Source: Clostridiales bacterium
GTDB taxonomy: Bacteria > Bacillota > Clostridia > Oscillospirales > Oscillospiraceae
Assembly (NCBI GenBank): GCA_019421975.1
Contig: JAHZEE010000059.1
Coordinates: 744 to 8,839 of the forward strand
Direction of reading: 5' to 3'
DNA: 8,096 nt
Part shown: positions 1 through 6,427 of the stretch, in pieces
Layout of the letters: the number at the start of each line of letters is the position of its first letter
Numbering within the stretch: the first letter of the stretch is position 1
Position numbers and translations under genes: made by a program
Notes under the pieces: model-generated
The model's input: only the letters and a program-made list of their open reading frames with translations
Database searches by the model: none
Told to the model about the DNA's origin: nothing

Positions 1-1
1 G

Positions 2-1018
2 GGCTCTCTGCCCGCCAAGCAGGTCAGCTACCGCATCGGCTGCCCGCCCACCAGCAACGCCGTGAGCGTCAACCAGAACTGCGCATCCGGTATGCGCGCG
101 CTGGAGGTTGTCGCCAACGACATCCAGCTGGGCAAGGCGGAGATCGGCCTGGCCATCGGCGTGGAGAGCATGACCAATGCCCCGTACCTGCTGCCGAAGG
201 CCCGCATGGGCTACCGCATGAATGCCGGCACCATCGAGGACCACATGATCCACGACGGCCTGTACGACGCCCTGTCCGAGGGCCATATGGGCGTGACCGC
301 TGAAAATGTGGCGGCGCTCTACGGCATCACCCGTGAGGAGTGTGACGCGCTGGCAATGCGCTCGCACAACCTGGCCTGCAAGGCCATTGAAGAGGGCAAG
401 TTCAAAGACGAGATCGTCCCGGTCGTTCTGCACACCAAGAAGGGCGATGTGGTGGTTGATACCGACGAGCATCCCATCCGCGGCTGCACCATGGAGACTC
501 TGGCAAAGCTGAAGCCCGCCTTTATCAAAGACGGCGTCGTCACTGCCGGCAACGCCTCCGGCATCAACGACGCAGCGGCCGCTGTGGTCGTCATGAGCAA
601 GAAGAAGGCCGAGGAGCTGGGCATCAAGCCGCTGGTCAAGATGCTGCACATCTGCGGCGAGGGCGTCGAGCCCCGCGTCATGGGCCTTGGCCCGGCTGTG
701 GCCATCCCCAAGTGCCTGAAGGCCGCCGGTCTCAAGTACGAGGATGTGGACTACTGGGAGATCAACGAGGCGTTTGCACCTCAGTTCCTGGGCTGTGTCC
801 GCAAGCTCAAAGAGGAGCAGGGCATCACGGTCAACATGGACCGCACCAATGTCAACGGCTCCGGCATCGCCCTGGGCCACCCGGTCGGCTGCACCGCGCT
901 GCGCATCATTGTCTCCATGATCTATGAGATGAAGCGCAACAACTACAAGATCGGCGGCGCCTCCCTGTGCGTCGGCGGCGGCCCGGCCATGGCCTCTCTG
1001 TGGACTACAGAGATTTAA
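2..1018 (+). CDS. Acetyl-CoA C-acetyltransferase (thiolase), 5'-truncated by window edge
   Basis: Condenses two acetyl-CoA to acetoacetyl-CoA, or the reverse; in anaerobic Clostridia this is usually the first step toward butyrate or butanol, in the cytosol. The reading frame is open to the left edge (frame of base 2), so the GTG at 62 is an internal valine and not the start. The 338 visible residues hold the thiolase landmarks in order: nucleophilic Cys in NQNCASGMR (codon 80-82), TAGNASGINDAAAAVV, NEAFAPQF, catalytic His in GHPVG (codon 878-880) and the second active-site Cys in CVGGGPA (codon 968-970). Compared with the roughly 390-residue family, about 60 N-terminal residues are missing. 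The active-site motifs separate it from the SCP-x/FadI-type branches only weakly, so a broader-specificity thiolase is possible. A strong terminator follows at 1074. Upstream partners lie outside the window. Confidence 0.9.
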   Translation, partial: GSLPAKQVSYRIGCPPTSNAVSVNQNCASGMRALEVVANDIQLGKAEIGLAIGVESMTNAPYLLPKARMGYRMNAGTIEDHMIHDGLYDALSEGHMGVTAENVAALYGITREECDALAMRSHNLACKAIEEGKFKDEIVPVVLHTKKGDVVVDTDEHPIRGCTMETLAKLKPAFIKDGVVTAGNASGINDAAAAVVVMSKKKAEELGIKPLVKMLHICGEGVEPRVMGLGPAVAIPKCLKAAGLKYEDVDYWEINEAFAPQFLGCVRKLKEEQGITVNMDRTNVNGSGIALGHPVGCTALRIIVSMIYEMKRNNYKIGGASLCVGGGPAMASLWTTEI

Positions 1019-1073
1019 TCTGTTTTCCTGATAGACCTCTATATATCATCCAAGTCCTTTCTAGTATCACGCA

Positions 1074-1122
1074 GCCGAAGGGCGGTGAGAGCGTATTGCC
1101 CTCACCGCCCTTCGGCATTTTT
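1074..1122 (+). terminator. Rho-independent terminator of the thiolase gene
   Basis: A perfect 16-bp GC-rich stem (arms 1074-1089 and 1101-1116, starting GCCGAAGGGCGG) has an 11-nt loop and is followed by ATTTTT. Only the plus-strand side has the T-tract, so it terminates the thiolase. The minus-strand transcript of the convergent amidohydrolase also passes through the hairpin just after its stop codon but has no U-run after it there. Confidence 0.92.
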
Positions 1123-2695
1123 ACGATTTTCGGTAGAGAACCCGGCCGCGGCAGATGGTCTGCTCCACCTTCACTTCCCGCAGCTCTGCGCTCGCCACCG
1201 CCATAGGATCCCGGTCCAAAATCACAAAGTCGGCGCGTTTGCCCGGCGCGATGCTGCCCTTTTCCGCCGCCTGGCCATACTGCAGTGCGGCGGAAAGGGT
1301 CACGGCCCGCAGCGCGTCGTAGGCGCTCACCCGCTCTGCGCCGCCCAGCACATTGCCGGCCTTGGTCAAGCGGTTGACCGCACACCAGACCGTCTCGAGC
1401 ATATCCGGCGGCAGCACCGGCGCGTCCTGGTGGAAGGTGTAGGCCAGCCCCAGATCCCCCGCACTGGCCGCCGGGCTGATGCCTGCCGCCCGGACCGGGC
1501 CAACATTCTGCCTGTGCACCTCGCCCCAGTGGTACACATGGGCCGCAAAAAACGAGGGCGTCACCCCCAGCGCCCGCAGCCGCGGCAGCTGATCCAGCCC
1601 CACCAGCTGCGCGTGGATCATGACCGGACGGGCCTTTGTCAGATCTGCGCCCTGGGCAGCGGCCCGCTCCAGCATCTGAAGATACTGTTCCGCCGCCGCG
1701 TCTCCGTTGCAGTGCGCCAGCAGCTGCCGGCCGTCCTGCACCGCCTGGCAGATGGCCTGCAGCACCTGCTCGTCCTGCAAGGTGGGATAGCCGCGGCTCT
1801 CGCGCCCCTCATAGTTGGTGCGCATCCAGGCGGTACAGCTCTGGGGAGAGCCGTCCAGGAAAATCTTGTATCCTGCCAGCCGGAAATGGTCCGACTCCAG
1901 CTTCCCCAGCGCCTGCTCGACCTGCTCCCGCTCCTGGAATGCACTGTAACCCATCACATCCAGCCGCTGCCGCCTCTGCGCACAGAGCGCCTGATACAGA
2001 GGCGCCATCTGGGCCGTCAGCATTCCCTCCTGCACGGTGGTGATGCCGAACGACGCGTAGTAGTCCTGCGCCCGGTCACAGGCCTGCAGCAGCTGCTCCA
2101 GCGAGGGCGGCGGCAGCCGGTTCAACACCCCCAAAAAGGCGTTTTCCTCCAGGTAGCCGGTCAGACGGCCGTCCCGCCTGGCAATGTGGCCGCCGGCCGG
2201 ATCCGGCGTTTTGTCCGTAATCCCCATGTTCTGCAGGGCCAGCGAGTTCAAGACCCCCACATGCCCGGACCGGTGCTGGAGTACCACCGGGTTCTGCGGG
2301 GCAGCGGCATCCAGCACAGTCCGGTCCGGCACCTGCTGCTCCTTCAGATCAGACGGATCAAAGTCGCGCGCCAGCAGCCACTGACCTGCTGGAAGGCCGG
2401 TCTTGTCAAGATGATCCCGCAGGATATCCTGAAGGTCAGAAAAGCTGCGCGCCTGCGCCACTGACAGCTGCAGCATGGCGTTGGCACAGGCCATAAAGTG
2501 GCTGTGCGGATCGAGAAAGGCAGGCAGCAGCGATTTCCCCTGCAGGTCGATCTGCTCTGCCGTCCTGGCCTGCGGATGCGCGCTTGCCGCGTCGCCCACC
2601 GCGCGGATCACACCGTCCTCCACCAAGACCGCCCCGGTCGCCTGCCGCTGTTCCATGGTCCAAATAGGACCTCCAAAATAAAGGCTCCATGCCAT
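1121..2695 (-). CDS. YtcJ-like metal-dependent amidohydrolase (Amidohydro_3 family)
   Basis: Predicted cytosolic hydrolase of the amidohydrolase superfamily, Amidohydro_3/YtcJ branch, which includes N-substituted formamide deformylase; the substrate cannot be told from sequence. With the chosen start it has 524 residues. A small N-terminal beta-sandwich segment (about 1-55) leads into the TIM barrel. Metal-site candidates are H64 and H66 in DPHSHF, lysine K277 in GYKIFLDGS (the usual bridging carboxylated Lys), H328 in LAHCNGD, H361 in MIHAQ and D424 in HQDAPV. The C-terminal GSIAPGKRADFVILDRDP is the standard return to the sandwich domain. Start: the frame is open to an ATG at 2746, but that would lie upstream of the apparent promoter. 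The ATG at 2695 (MAWSLYF) has AGGAG about 10 nt upstream. No signal peptide or membrane segment is visible. It is divergent from a WYL regulator that may control it. The stop codon overlaps the T-tract of the opposing terminator. Confidence 0.9.
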   Translation of the reverse strand: MAWSLYFGGPIWTMEQRQATGAVLVEDGVIRAVGDAASAHPQARTAEQIDLQGKSLLPAFLDPHSHFMACANAMLQLSVAQARSFSDLQDILRDHLDKTGLPAGQWLLARDFDPSDLKEQQVPDRTVLDAAAPQNPVVLQHRSGHVGVLNSLALQNMGITDKTPDPAGGHIARRDGRLTGYLEENAFLGVLNRLPPPSLEQLLQACDRAQDYYASFGITTVQEGMLTAQMAPLYQALCAQRRQRLDVMGYSAFQEREQVEQALGKLESDHFRLAGYKIFLDGSPQSCTAWMRTNYEGRESRGYPTLQDEQVLQAICQAVQDGRQLLAHCNGDAAAEQYLQMLERAAAQGADLTKARPVMIHAQLVGLDQLPRLRALGVTPSFFAAHVYHWGEVHRQNVGPVRAAGISPAASAGDLGLAYTFHQDAPVLPPDMLETVWCAVNRLTKAGNVLGGAERVSAYDALRAVTLSAALQYGQAAEKGSIAPGKRADFVILDRDPMAVASAELREVKVEQTICRGRVLYRKS

Positions 2696-2719
2696 TGCAT
2701 TCACACTCCTTTGCTCTCC

Positions 2720-2748
2720 ATTATACCCACTGTACAAAAAAGTCACAA
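2720..2748 (-). promoter_or_regulatory. Sigma-A-type promoter of the amidohydrolase gene
   Basis: On the minus strand a perfect TATAAT (2725-2720) lies 17 bp from TTGTGA (2748-2743, 4 of 6 matches to TTGACA). Transcription would begin near 2713, giving a very short leader with AGGAG at about 2710-2706 ahead of the ATG at 2695. This placement argues against the more upstream in-frame ATG at 2746. Confidence 0.75.
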
Positions 2749-2760
2749 GGATTTGGATTT
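2749..2760. repeat. Tandem GGATTT hexamer between divergent -35 boxes (candidate operator)
   Basis: Two head-to-tail copies of GGATTT fill the space between the -35 box of the leftward promoter (2743-2748) and that of the rightward promoter (2763-2768). A protein bound here would contact both polymerase sites. The operator role is inferred from position only; a 12-bp direct repeat can arise by chance. Confidence 0.35.
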
Positions 2761-2762
2761 TT

Positions 2763-2791
2763 TTGCATTCTCAGGAAGAATCTGTTATACT
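2763..2791 (+). promoter_or_regulatory. Candidate sigma-A promoter of the WYL regulator gene
   Basis: TATACT (2786-2791, 5 of 6 to TATAAT) lies 17 bp downstream of TTGCAT (2763-2768, 3 of 6 to TTGACA). The start would fall near 2798, directly before the AGGAGG at 2801. An 11-bp palindrome CTTGGcCCAAG (2790-2800) covers the expected start and could be an operator. The weak -35 suits a lowly expressed or activated regulator gene. Confidence 0.5.
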
Positions 2792-2813
2792 TGGCCCAAG
2801 AGGAGGTGGTCCT

Positions 2814-3812
2814 GTGGCGCGATCGGAGCGGCAAAAACTGAAACTGCTCTATTTGGCGCAGCTACTGCAGACGGAGTCGGATGAGGCGCATCCTGTGGCG
2901 GTGAGCCGGATGATCACCTACCTGCAGGCGCGCGGAATCCAGGCGGAGCGCAAGAGCATCTACGACGATCTGGCTGCACTGGAGCACTTCGGCATGGACC
3001 TGGAGCACCGCCCGGGGCGGACCGGCGGCTACTATCTGGCCAGCCGCACTTTCGAGCTGCCGGAACTCAAGCTGCTGGTGGACGCTGTCCAGTCCTCCCG
3101 CTTTCTCACGGAGAAAAAATCACTGGCCCTCATTGAAAAAATCGAGCAGCTGGCGAGCGTCCATGCGGCCCAGACCCTCCACCGGCAGGTCGTGGTGATG
3201 GGGCGGGTCAAGACCATGAACGAGAGCATCTACTACAATGTGGACGAGATCCACAGCGCCATAGCCCAAAACCGGCAGATCTCCTTTCTGTACTTTGACT
3301 ATTCCCCCGCCAAGCAGCCGGTCTTTCGCCACGGCGGGGCCCGTTACCAGATCAGCCCCTTCGCCCTCACCTGGGGCGACAACAACTACTATCTGATTGG
3401 CTACGATGATACAGCTGGCATCCTCAAGCATTTCCGGGTGGACAAGATGCAGGCAATCGCGCTGTCCGCCGCGCCGCGGCAGGGACAGGCGCTGTTTGAA
3501 CGCCTGGATCTGCGCGAATACGAGGGGCAGCTGTTCGACATGTTTTCCGGCACGCAGCAGACCGTGCGCCTGCGCTTTGAAAACCGCCTGGCCGGCGCTG
3601 TCATCGACCGGTTTGGCAAGGAGATCTCCCTGATTCCGCAGGACGAGGGGTACTTTACGGTCAGCGTCAGCGTGGCCGTCAGCCCCCGGTTTTTCGGATG
3701 GCTGGCGGGATTCGGCCCCAGCGTCTGCATCCTGGCGCCAGAGTCCGTCCGGCAGCAGATGCGCGACCACCTGGCCGCCATCGCCGCCTGTTATGCGGCA
3801 GATCCCGTCTAA
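2814..3812 (+). CDS. WYL-domain transcriptional regulator (HTH-WYL-WCX)
   Basis: A 332-residue DNA-binding regulator of the WYL family. Residues about 5-75 form an HTH region (RMITYLQARGI, then AERKSIYDDLAAL, then GGYYLASRTF, as in DeoR/HTH_11-type WYL proteins). Residues about 138-215 form the WYL core, with YYLIGYD (192-198) in place of the strict W-Y-L triplet, and FRVDKM (207-212), the usual basic ligand-contact strand. The C-terminal WCX domain (about 245-325) contains FGWLAGFG. Start: GTG at 2814 sits 7 nt after a perfect AGGAGG (2801-2806); in-frame sequence upstream would overlap the promoter and lacks a ribosome site. It is divergent from the amidohydrolase at 2695, the usual layout for a local regulator and its target. 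The effector (nucleotide, ssDNA or metabolite) is unknown. No terminator is visible after the stop codon. Confidence 0.9.
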   Translation: MARSERQKLKLLYLAQLLQTESDEAHPVAVSRMITYLQARGIQAERKSIYDDLAALEHFGMDLEHRPGRTGGYYLASRTFELPELKLLVDAVQSSRFLTEKKSLALIEKIEQLASVHAAQTLHRQVVVMGRVKTMNESIYYNVDEIHSAIAQNRQISFLYFDYSPAKQPVFRHGGARYQISPFALTWGDNNYYLIGYDDTAGILKHFRVDKMQAIALSAAPRQGQALFERLDLREYEGQLFDMFSGTQQTVRLRFENRLAGAVIDRFGKEISLIPQDEGYFTVSVSVAVSPRFFGWLAGFGPSVCILAPESVRQQMRDHLAAIAACYAADPV

Positions 3813-3846
3813 GGACCATTTTCCGGACTGTCTTCCAAAAAAATAG

Positions 3847-3876
3847 GTGGCACGGCGCTGAAAAATGCGGTATAAT
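3847..3876 (+). promoter_or_regulatory. Candidate sigma-A promoter for holB-ricT
   Basis: A perfect TATAAT (3871-3876) lies 18 bp downstream of GTGGCA (3847-3852, 4 of 6 to TTGACA). This gives a leader of about 26 nt before the holB ATG at 3910. With 97 bp between the WYL stop codon and holB, it suggests the pair is transcribed on its own, although read-through from the WYL gene is possible. Confidence 0.6.
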
Positions 3877-3909
3877 AATTGAAATTGTATTCCAGCATGG
3901 AGGGTGGAT

Positions 3910-4860
3910 ATGGAGTTCAAACCGCTTCTTGGCAATCTGCAGCTGCATCGCCGTATCGAAGCGGCCCTGCAGCAGCAGCGTCTGCCCCATTGCTTTTTAT
4001 TGGCCGGTCCCGAGGGCTCCGGCAAGCAGCCGCTCAGCCTGCTCTTGTGCGCTGCGTTCCTGTGTACTGATCTCAACCATCGCCCCTGCCTGCACTGCGC
4101 CCAGTGCCGCAAGGTCTATGCACGCACCCACCCGGATGTGATCGTTGTGGACGACCCGTCCAAGCGGACTGTGCCGGTGGATCTGGTGCGGCAGGCCCGC
4201 GCCGACGCCTACATCCGGCCCAATGAGGGCGCCAGAAAGATCTACATCTTTCCGCGGGCGCACGATCTCAACGCCGCCGGACAGAACGCGCTGCTCAAGC
4301 TTCTCGAAGAGCCGCCGGCGTATGGCGTGTTCCTGCTGCTGACCACCAATCCGGACCGGATTCTGCCCACAGTGCGCAGCCGCTGCGCCGTGCTCTCCCT
4401 CTCGCCGTTGGAGCCATCCATACTGGCAGACGAGCTGCACCGGCGTTTTCCCCTGGCGGATGCGGCCGCCTGCAGCCGGGCCGCGGCGCAGAGCGGCGGC
4501 TTTCTCGGCCCCGCCATTGCGGCCATGCAGCCGGACCAGGCAGTGCCGCCGCAGGTGCAGGCCTTTGCCGACGCGTTCTGCCGCCACGACCGCCTGGCCA
4601 TGCTTCAGCTCACCACAAAGCTTGAGCGCACGGACCGCGAACACCTGTCTCAGCTGTTCGGGCAGTGGCTGGAGCTGCTGAGCGGCGCGCTGCGCAGCCG
4701 CGCGGGCGCCCCTGCGTCCCAGCTCTGTCAATCCATCGCCCGCGGCCGGACGGAACGGGAGATCTTCAGCGCCATCGAGGCGCTGCGCTGCGCGCTGGAA
4801 TACTGTAACTTTAATGTCGGCGCCGGCCACATTCTGGGAATGCTGGCCGCCCGCCTTTGA
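3910..4860 (+). CDS. holB: DNA polymerase III delta' subunit (clamp loader)
   Basis: Stator subunit of the clamp loader that puts the beta sliding clamp on primed DNA at the replication fork. The protein has 316 residues. It begins with a RuvB/AAA+-type entry (LLGNLQLHRRIEAAL), a Walker A GPEGSGKQ (33-40), and a zinc module C52-x7-C60-x2-C63-x2-C66 followed by THPDV. Next come GARKIYIFPRAHDLNAAGQNALLKLLEEPP (about 107-136) and the SRC sensor (157-159). The Walker B position reads FPRAHDL rather than an acidic DExx, consistent with the non-hydrolysing delta' subunit rather than the DnaX ATPase; length also excludes DnaX. Start: ATG at 3910 has GGAGGG (3899-3904) at good spacing; the in-frame GTG at 3904 lies within that site. 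ricT follows 30 nt downstream, as in Bacillus holB-yaaT. The C-terminal third is divergent. Confidence 0.93.
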   Translation: MEFKPLLGNLQLHRRIEAALQQQRLPHCFLLAGPEGSGKQPLSLLLCAAFLCTDLNHRPCLHCAQCRKVYARTHPDVIVVDDPSKRTVPVDLVRQARADAYIRPNEGARKIYIFPRAHDLNAAGQNALLKLLEEPPAYGVFLLLTTNPDRILPTVRSRCAVLSLSPLEPSILADELHRRFPLADAAACSRAAAQSGGFLGPAIAAMQPDQAVPPQVQAFADAFCRHDRLAMLQLTTKLERTDREHLSQLFGQWLELLSGALRSRAGAPASQLCQSIARGRTEREIFSAIEALRCALEYCNFNVGAGHILGMLAARL

Positions 4861-4890
4861 GCGCCGCGCCTCGCGGCAGATAGGAGAGCC

Positions 4891-6195
4891 ATGGACGAAC
4901 AACTGTTGGCCGGACAGGTTCCGGCAGCCGATACCGCGTCTGAGACACCGGAGACGCCCCCCACTGTCACTGTGGTGGATGTCCACTTCCGGTCGGGCGG
5001 AAAAAACTACTACTTTGACCCCAGGGATCTGCCCATTGAAACCGGCGATCATCTGATTATTGAGACGGCGCAGGGCATGGAATTCGGCTACTGCAGCGCC
5101 GGCGCGCACGCCGTCAGCGCCAGGGAGATTGTGCCGCCGCTGCGCGCGGTCATCCGAATCGCCACGGAGAAGGACGAACAGCTGCTGGCCGAGCTGCGCC
5201 AGCGGGAGAAGAAGGCCTTTGCCACCTGCCAGGACAAGATCGCCGCCATGGGGCTGGACATGCAGCTGGTCTCTGCAGAGTGCGCCTTTGACGGAAGTAA
5301 AATCCTGTTCTTTTTTACCGCAGACGGCAGGGGCGATTTCCGCGAGCTGGTCAAATCCCTCGCCTCCGTGTTCCGCACCCGCATTGAGCTGCGCCAGATC
5401 GGCGTGCGCGACAAGGCCAAAATGGTGGGCGGCCTGGGCGCCTGCGGGCGGCCGTTCTGCTGCACCGAATTCTTAAACGACTTTCAGCCTGTCTCCATCA
5501 AAATGGCCAAGACCCAGAATCTCAGCCTCAACCCCACCAAGATCTCCGGCACCTGCGGGCGGCTGATGTGCTGCCTCAAATACGAGCAGGATGCCTATGA
5601 GGATCTGCTCAAGACCGCTCCGAAAAACGAGTCGTTTGTGGACACGCCCGATGGGCGCGGCACCGTGACCGATGTCAACCTGCTGCGCCAGTGTGTCAAG
5701 GTGCGCATGGAGGACGCCCCCGACACGGTCAAGTGCTTCCACAACTGCGATATCTGCATTCTCCGCAACGGGAAGCAGAAAAAGGGAGATCCCCCCATCC
5801 CCAAGGATCTGGCCCCGATCTCCTCCCAGCCCCGCCGCCGCTTTCAAAAGGCGGAGCCCGAGCCCGCCCCTCTGGTGGAGCCGGTCATTCTCACCGCGCT
5901 GCCCCAGGAGCCGGAGCATCCGGCGCCGGAATCCGGCGCAGAGCCCCGCAGCCGGCGCAGAAACCGTCGCCGCCGCGGCAGCGGCAAAGGACCTGCGCGC
6001 AGTGAGGCGCCAAAGCCGCAGAGTGCACCGGCCCAGCCCACCGGCGCGCCGAAGGGCAGCGAGAGGCCCGAGCCCGGTGCATCCAAGCCCGGCGCAGAGT
6101 CTGCCGCGCCCAAAAAGTCTCAGAATCGCCGCCGCAACCGCCGCCGTTCCAAGCCAGGCGGCAGCGGCGCGGCCCCGGCAGGTGAGCACAACTGA
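4891..6195 (+). CDS. ricT: PSP1-domain protein RicT (YaaT) with long Arg/Pro-rich C-terminal tail
   Basis: Homologue of RicT/YaaT, which in Bacillus subtilis forms the Fe-S-containing RicA-RicF-RicT complex that steers RNase Y cleavage and affects sporulation and competence. The PSP1 core spans about residues 28-295. It holds the paired cysteine signatures GACGRPFCC (C185, C190, C191) and GTCGRLMCC (C222, C227, C228), candidate cluster ligands. More cysteines follow in KCFHNCDIC (C282, C286, C289). The family is usually near 275-300 residues; this one has 434. The extra 125 or so residues (310-434) are Pro/Ala/Glu-rich and almost certainly disordered, with RRRNRRR at 355-361 and again at 413-419. 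Start: ATG at 4891 follows AGGAG (4882-4886). The gene is 30 nt after holB, the standard Firmicute pairing, and ends in a bidirectional terminator. Confidence 0.93.
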   Translation: MDEQLLAGQVPAADTASETPETPPTVTVVDVHFRSGGKNYYFDPRDLPIETGDHLIIETAQGMEFGYCSAGAHAVSAREIVPPLRAVIRIATEKDEQLLAELRQREKKAFATCQDKIAAMGLDMQLVSAECAFDGSKILFFFTADGRGDFRELVKSLASVFRTRIELRQIGVRDKAKMVGGLGACGRPFCCTEFLNDFQPVSIKMAKTQNLSLNPTKISGTCGRLMCCLKYEQDAYEDLLKTAPKNESFVDTPDGRGTVTDVNLLRQCVKVRMEDAPDTVKCFHNCDICILRNGKQKKGDPPIPKDLAPISSQPRRRFQKAEPEPAPLVEPVILTALPQEPEHPAPESGAEPRSRRRNRRRRGSGKGPARSEAPKPQSAPAQPTGAPKGSERPEPGASKPGAESAAPKKSQNRRRNRRRSKPGGSGAAPAGEHN

Positions 6196-6201
6196 AAAAA
6201 G

Positions 6202-6232
6202 CACCAGGACCCGGTCGGTCCTGGTGTTTTTT
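6202..6232. terminator. Bidirectional terminator between convergent ricT and yaaH-like genes
   Basis: A 9-bp perfect stem (CACCAGGAC at 6202-6210 with its complement at 6218-6226) has a 7-nt loop. Six A precede it (6195-6200, starting with the last base of the ricT stop) and six T follow (6227-6232), so each strand reads as hairpin plus U-run. It stops ricT on the plus strand and the GH18 gene on the minus strand, leaving that gene a 3' untranslated stretch of about 200 nt. Confidence 0.92.
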
Positions 6233-6427
6233 CATCCATTCGGCAGAAGGGGAAGCTCCCACCCGGCGTCAGAACGCCCGGCCCGCTGCGCTTTCGCGCG
6301 CTGCGGCCGGATCCGCAGCTGCCGCCGCGTGTCAATTTTTCTGGTGCGCGCAGTGCTGCGTTGCTCACGCCAGATGCGCGCGGCGGCAGAACCATTCTGT
6401 CTGCCTTGAGCTCTGATCGTCTTGCCC
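6233..6427. other. Non-coding interval with inverted repeats, probable 3' UTR of the GH18 gene
   Basis: No credible gene on either strand; open frames here are Arg/Ser-rich extensions of shadow frames. It contains an 11-bp perfect inverted repeat (CTGCCGCCGCG at 6319-6329, complement at 6379-6389) and a 7-bp hairpin (6300-6306 with 6313-6319, six-base loop). Because the nearest minus-strand terminator is at 6202-6232, this interval is probably transcribed as the 3' end of the GH18 mRNA. Confidence 0.5.

Noticed and set aside
62..1018. Thiolase start at the GTG at 62
   Set aside because: The frame is open and conserved in character to the left edge, and a start at 62 would begin only six residues before the active-site Cys, deleting the N-terminal fold.
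1085..2464. 459-residue plus-strand frame opposite the amidohydrolase
   Set aside because: Antisense shadow rich in Arg, Gln, His and Leu with no recognisable domain; the minus strand carries an intact enzyme with all metal ligands.
2696..2746. Upstream ATG at 2746 as the amidohydrolase start
   Set aside because: It would place the start before the TATAAT box at 2725-2720, and the 17 extra residues do not resemble the family's N-terminus.
3120..4112. 330-residue minus-strand frame spanning the WYL gene, the holB promoter and the holB start
   Set aside because: It crosses a gene boundary and regulatory region on the other strand, and its translation shows no conserved motif.
3997..5109. 370-residue open frame on the minus strand opposite holB and the start of ricT
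   Set aside because: It is the antisense frame of two well-recognised genes, with Arg/Gly/Ala-rich composition and no family motif; long antisense frames are common in GC-rich DNA.
5473..6204. 243-residue minus-strand frame opposite ricT
   Set aside because: Ala/Gly/Arg-rich antisense of the ricT low-complexity tail; its start would lie in the terminator.
6320..6337. TTGACA-like -35 box on the minus strand at about 6335-6330
   Set aside because: No -10 box lies 16-18 bp downstream on that strand, and there is no gene to drive before the terminator.
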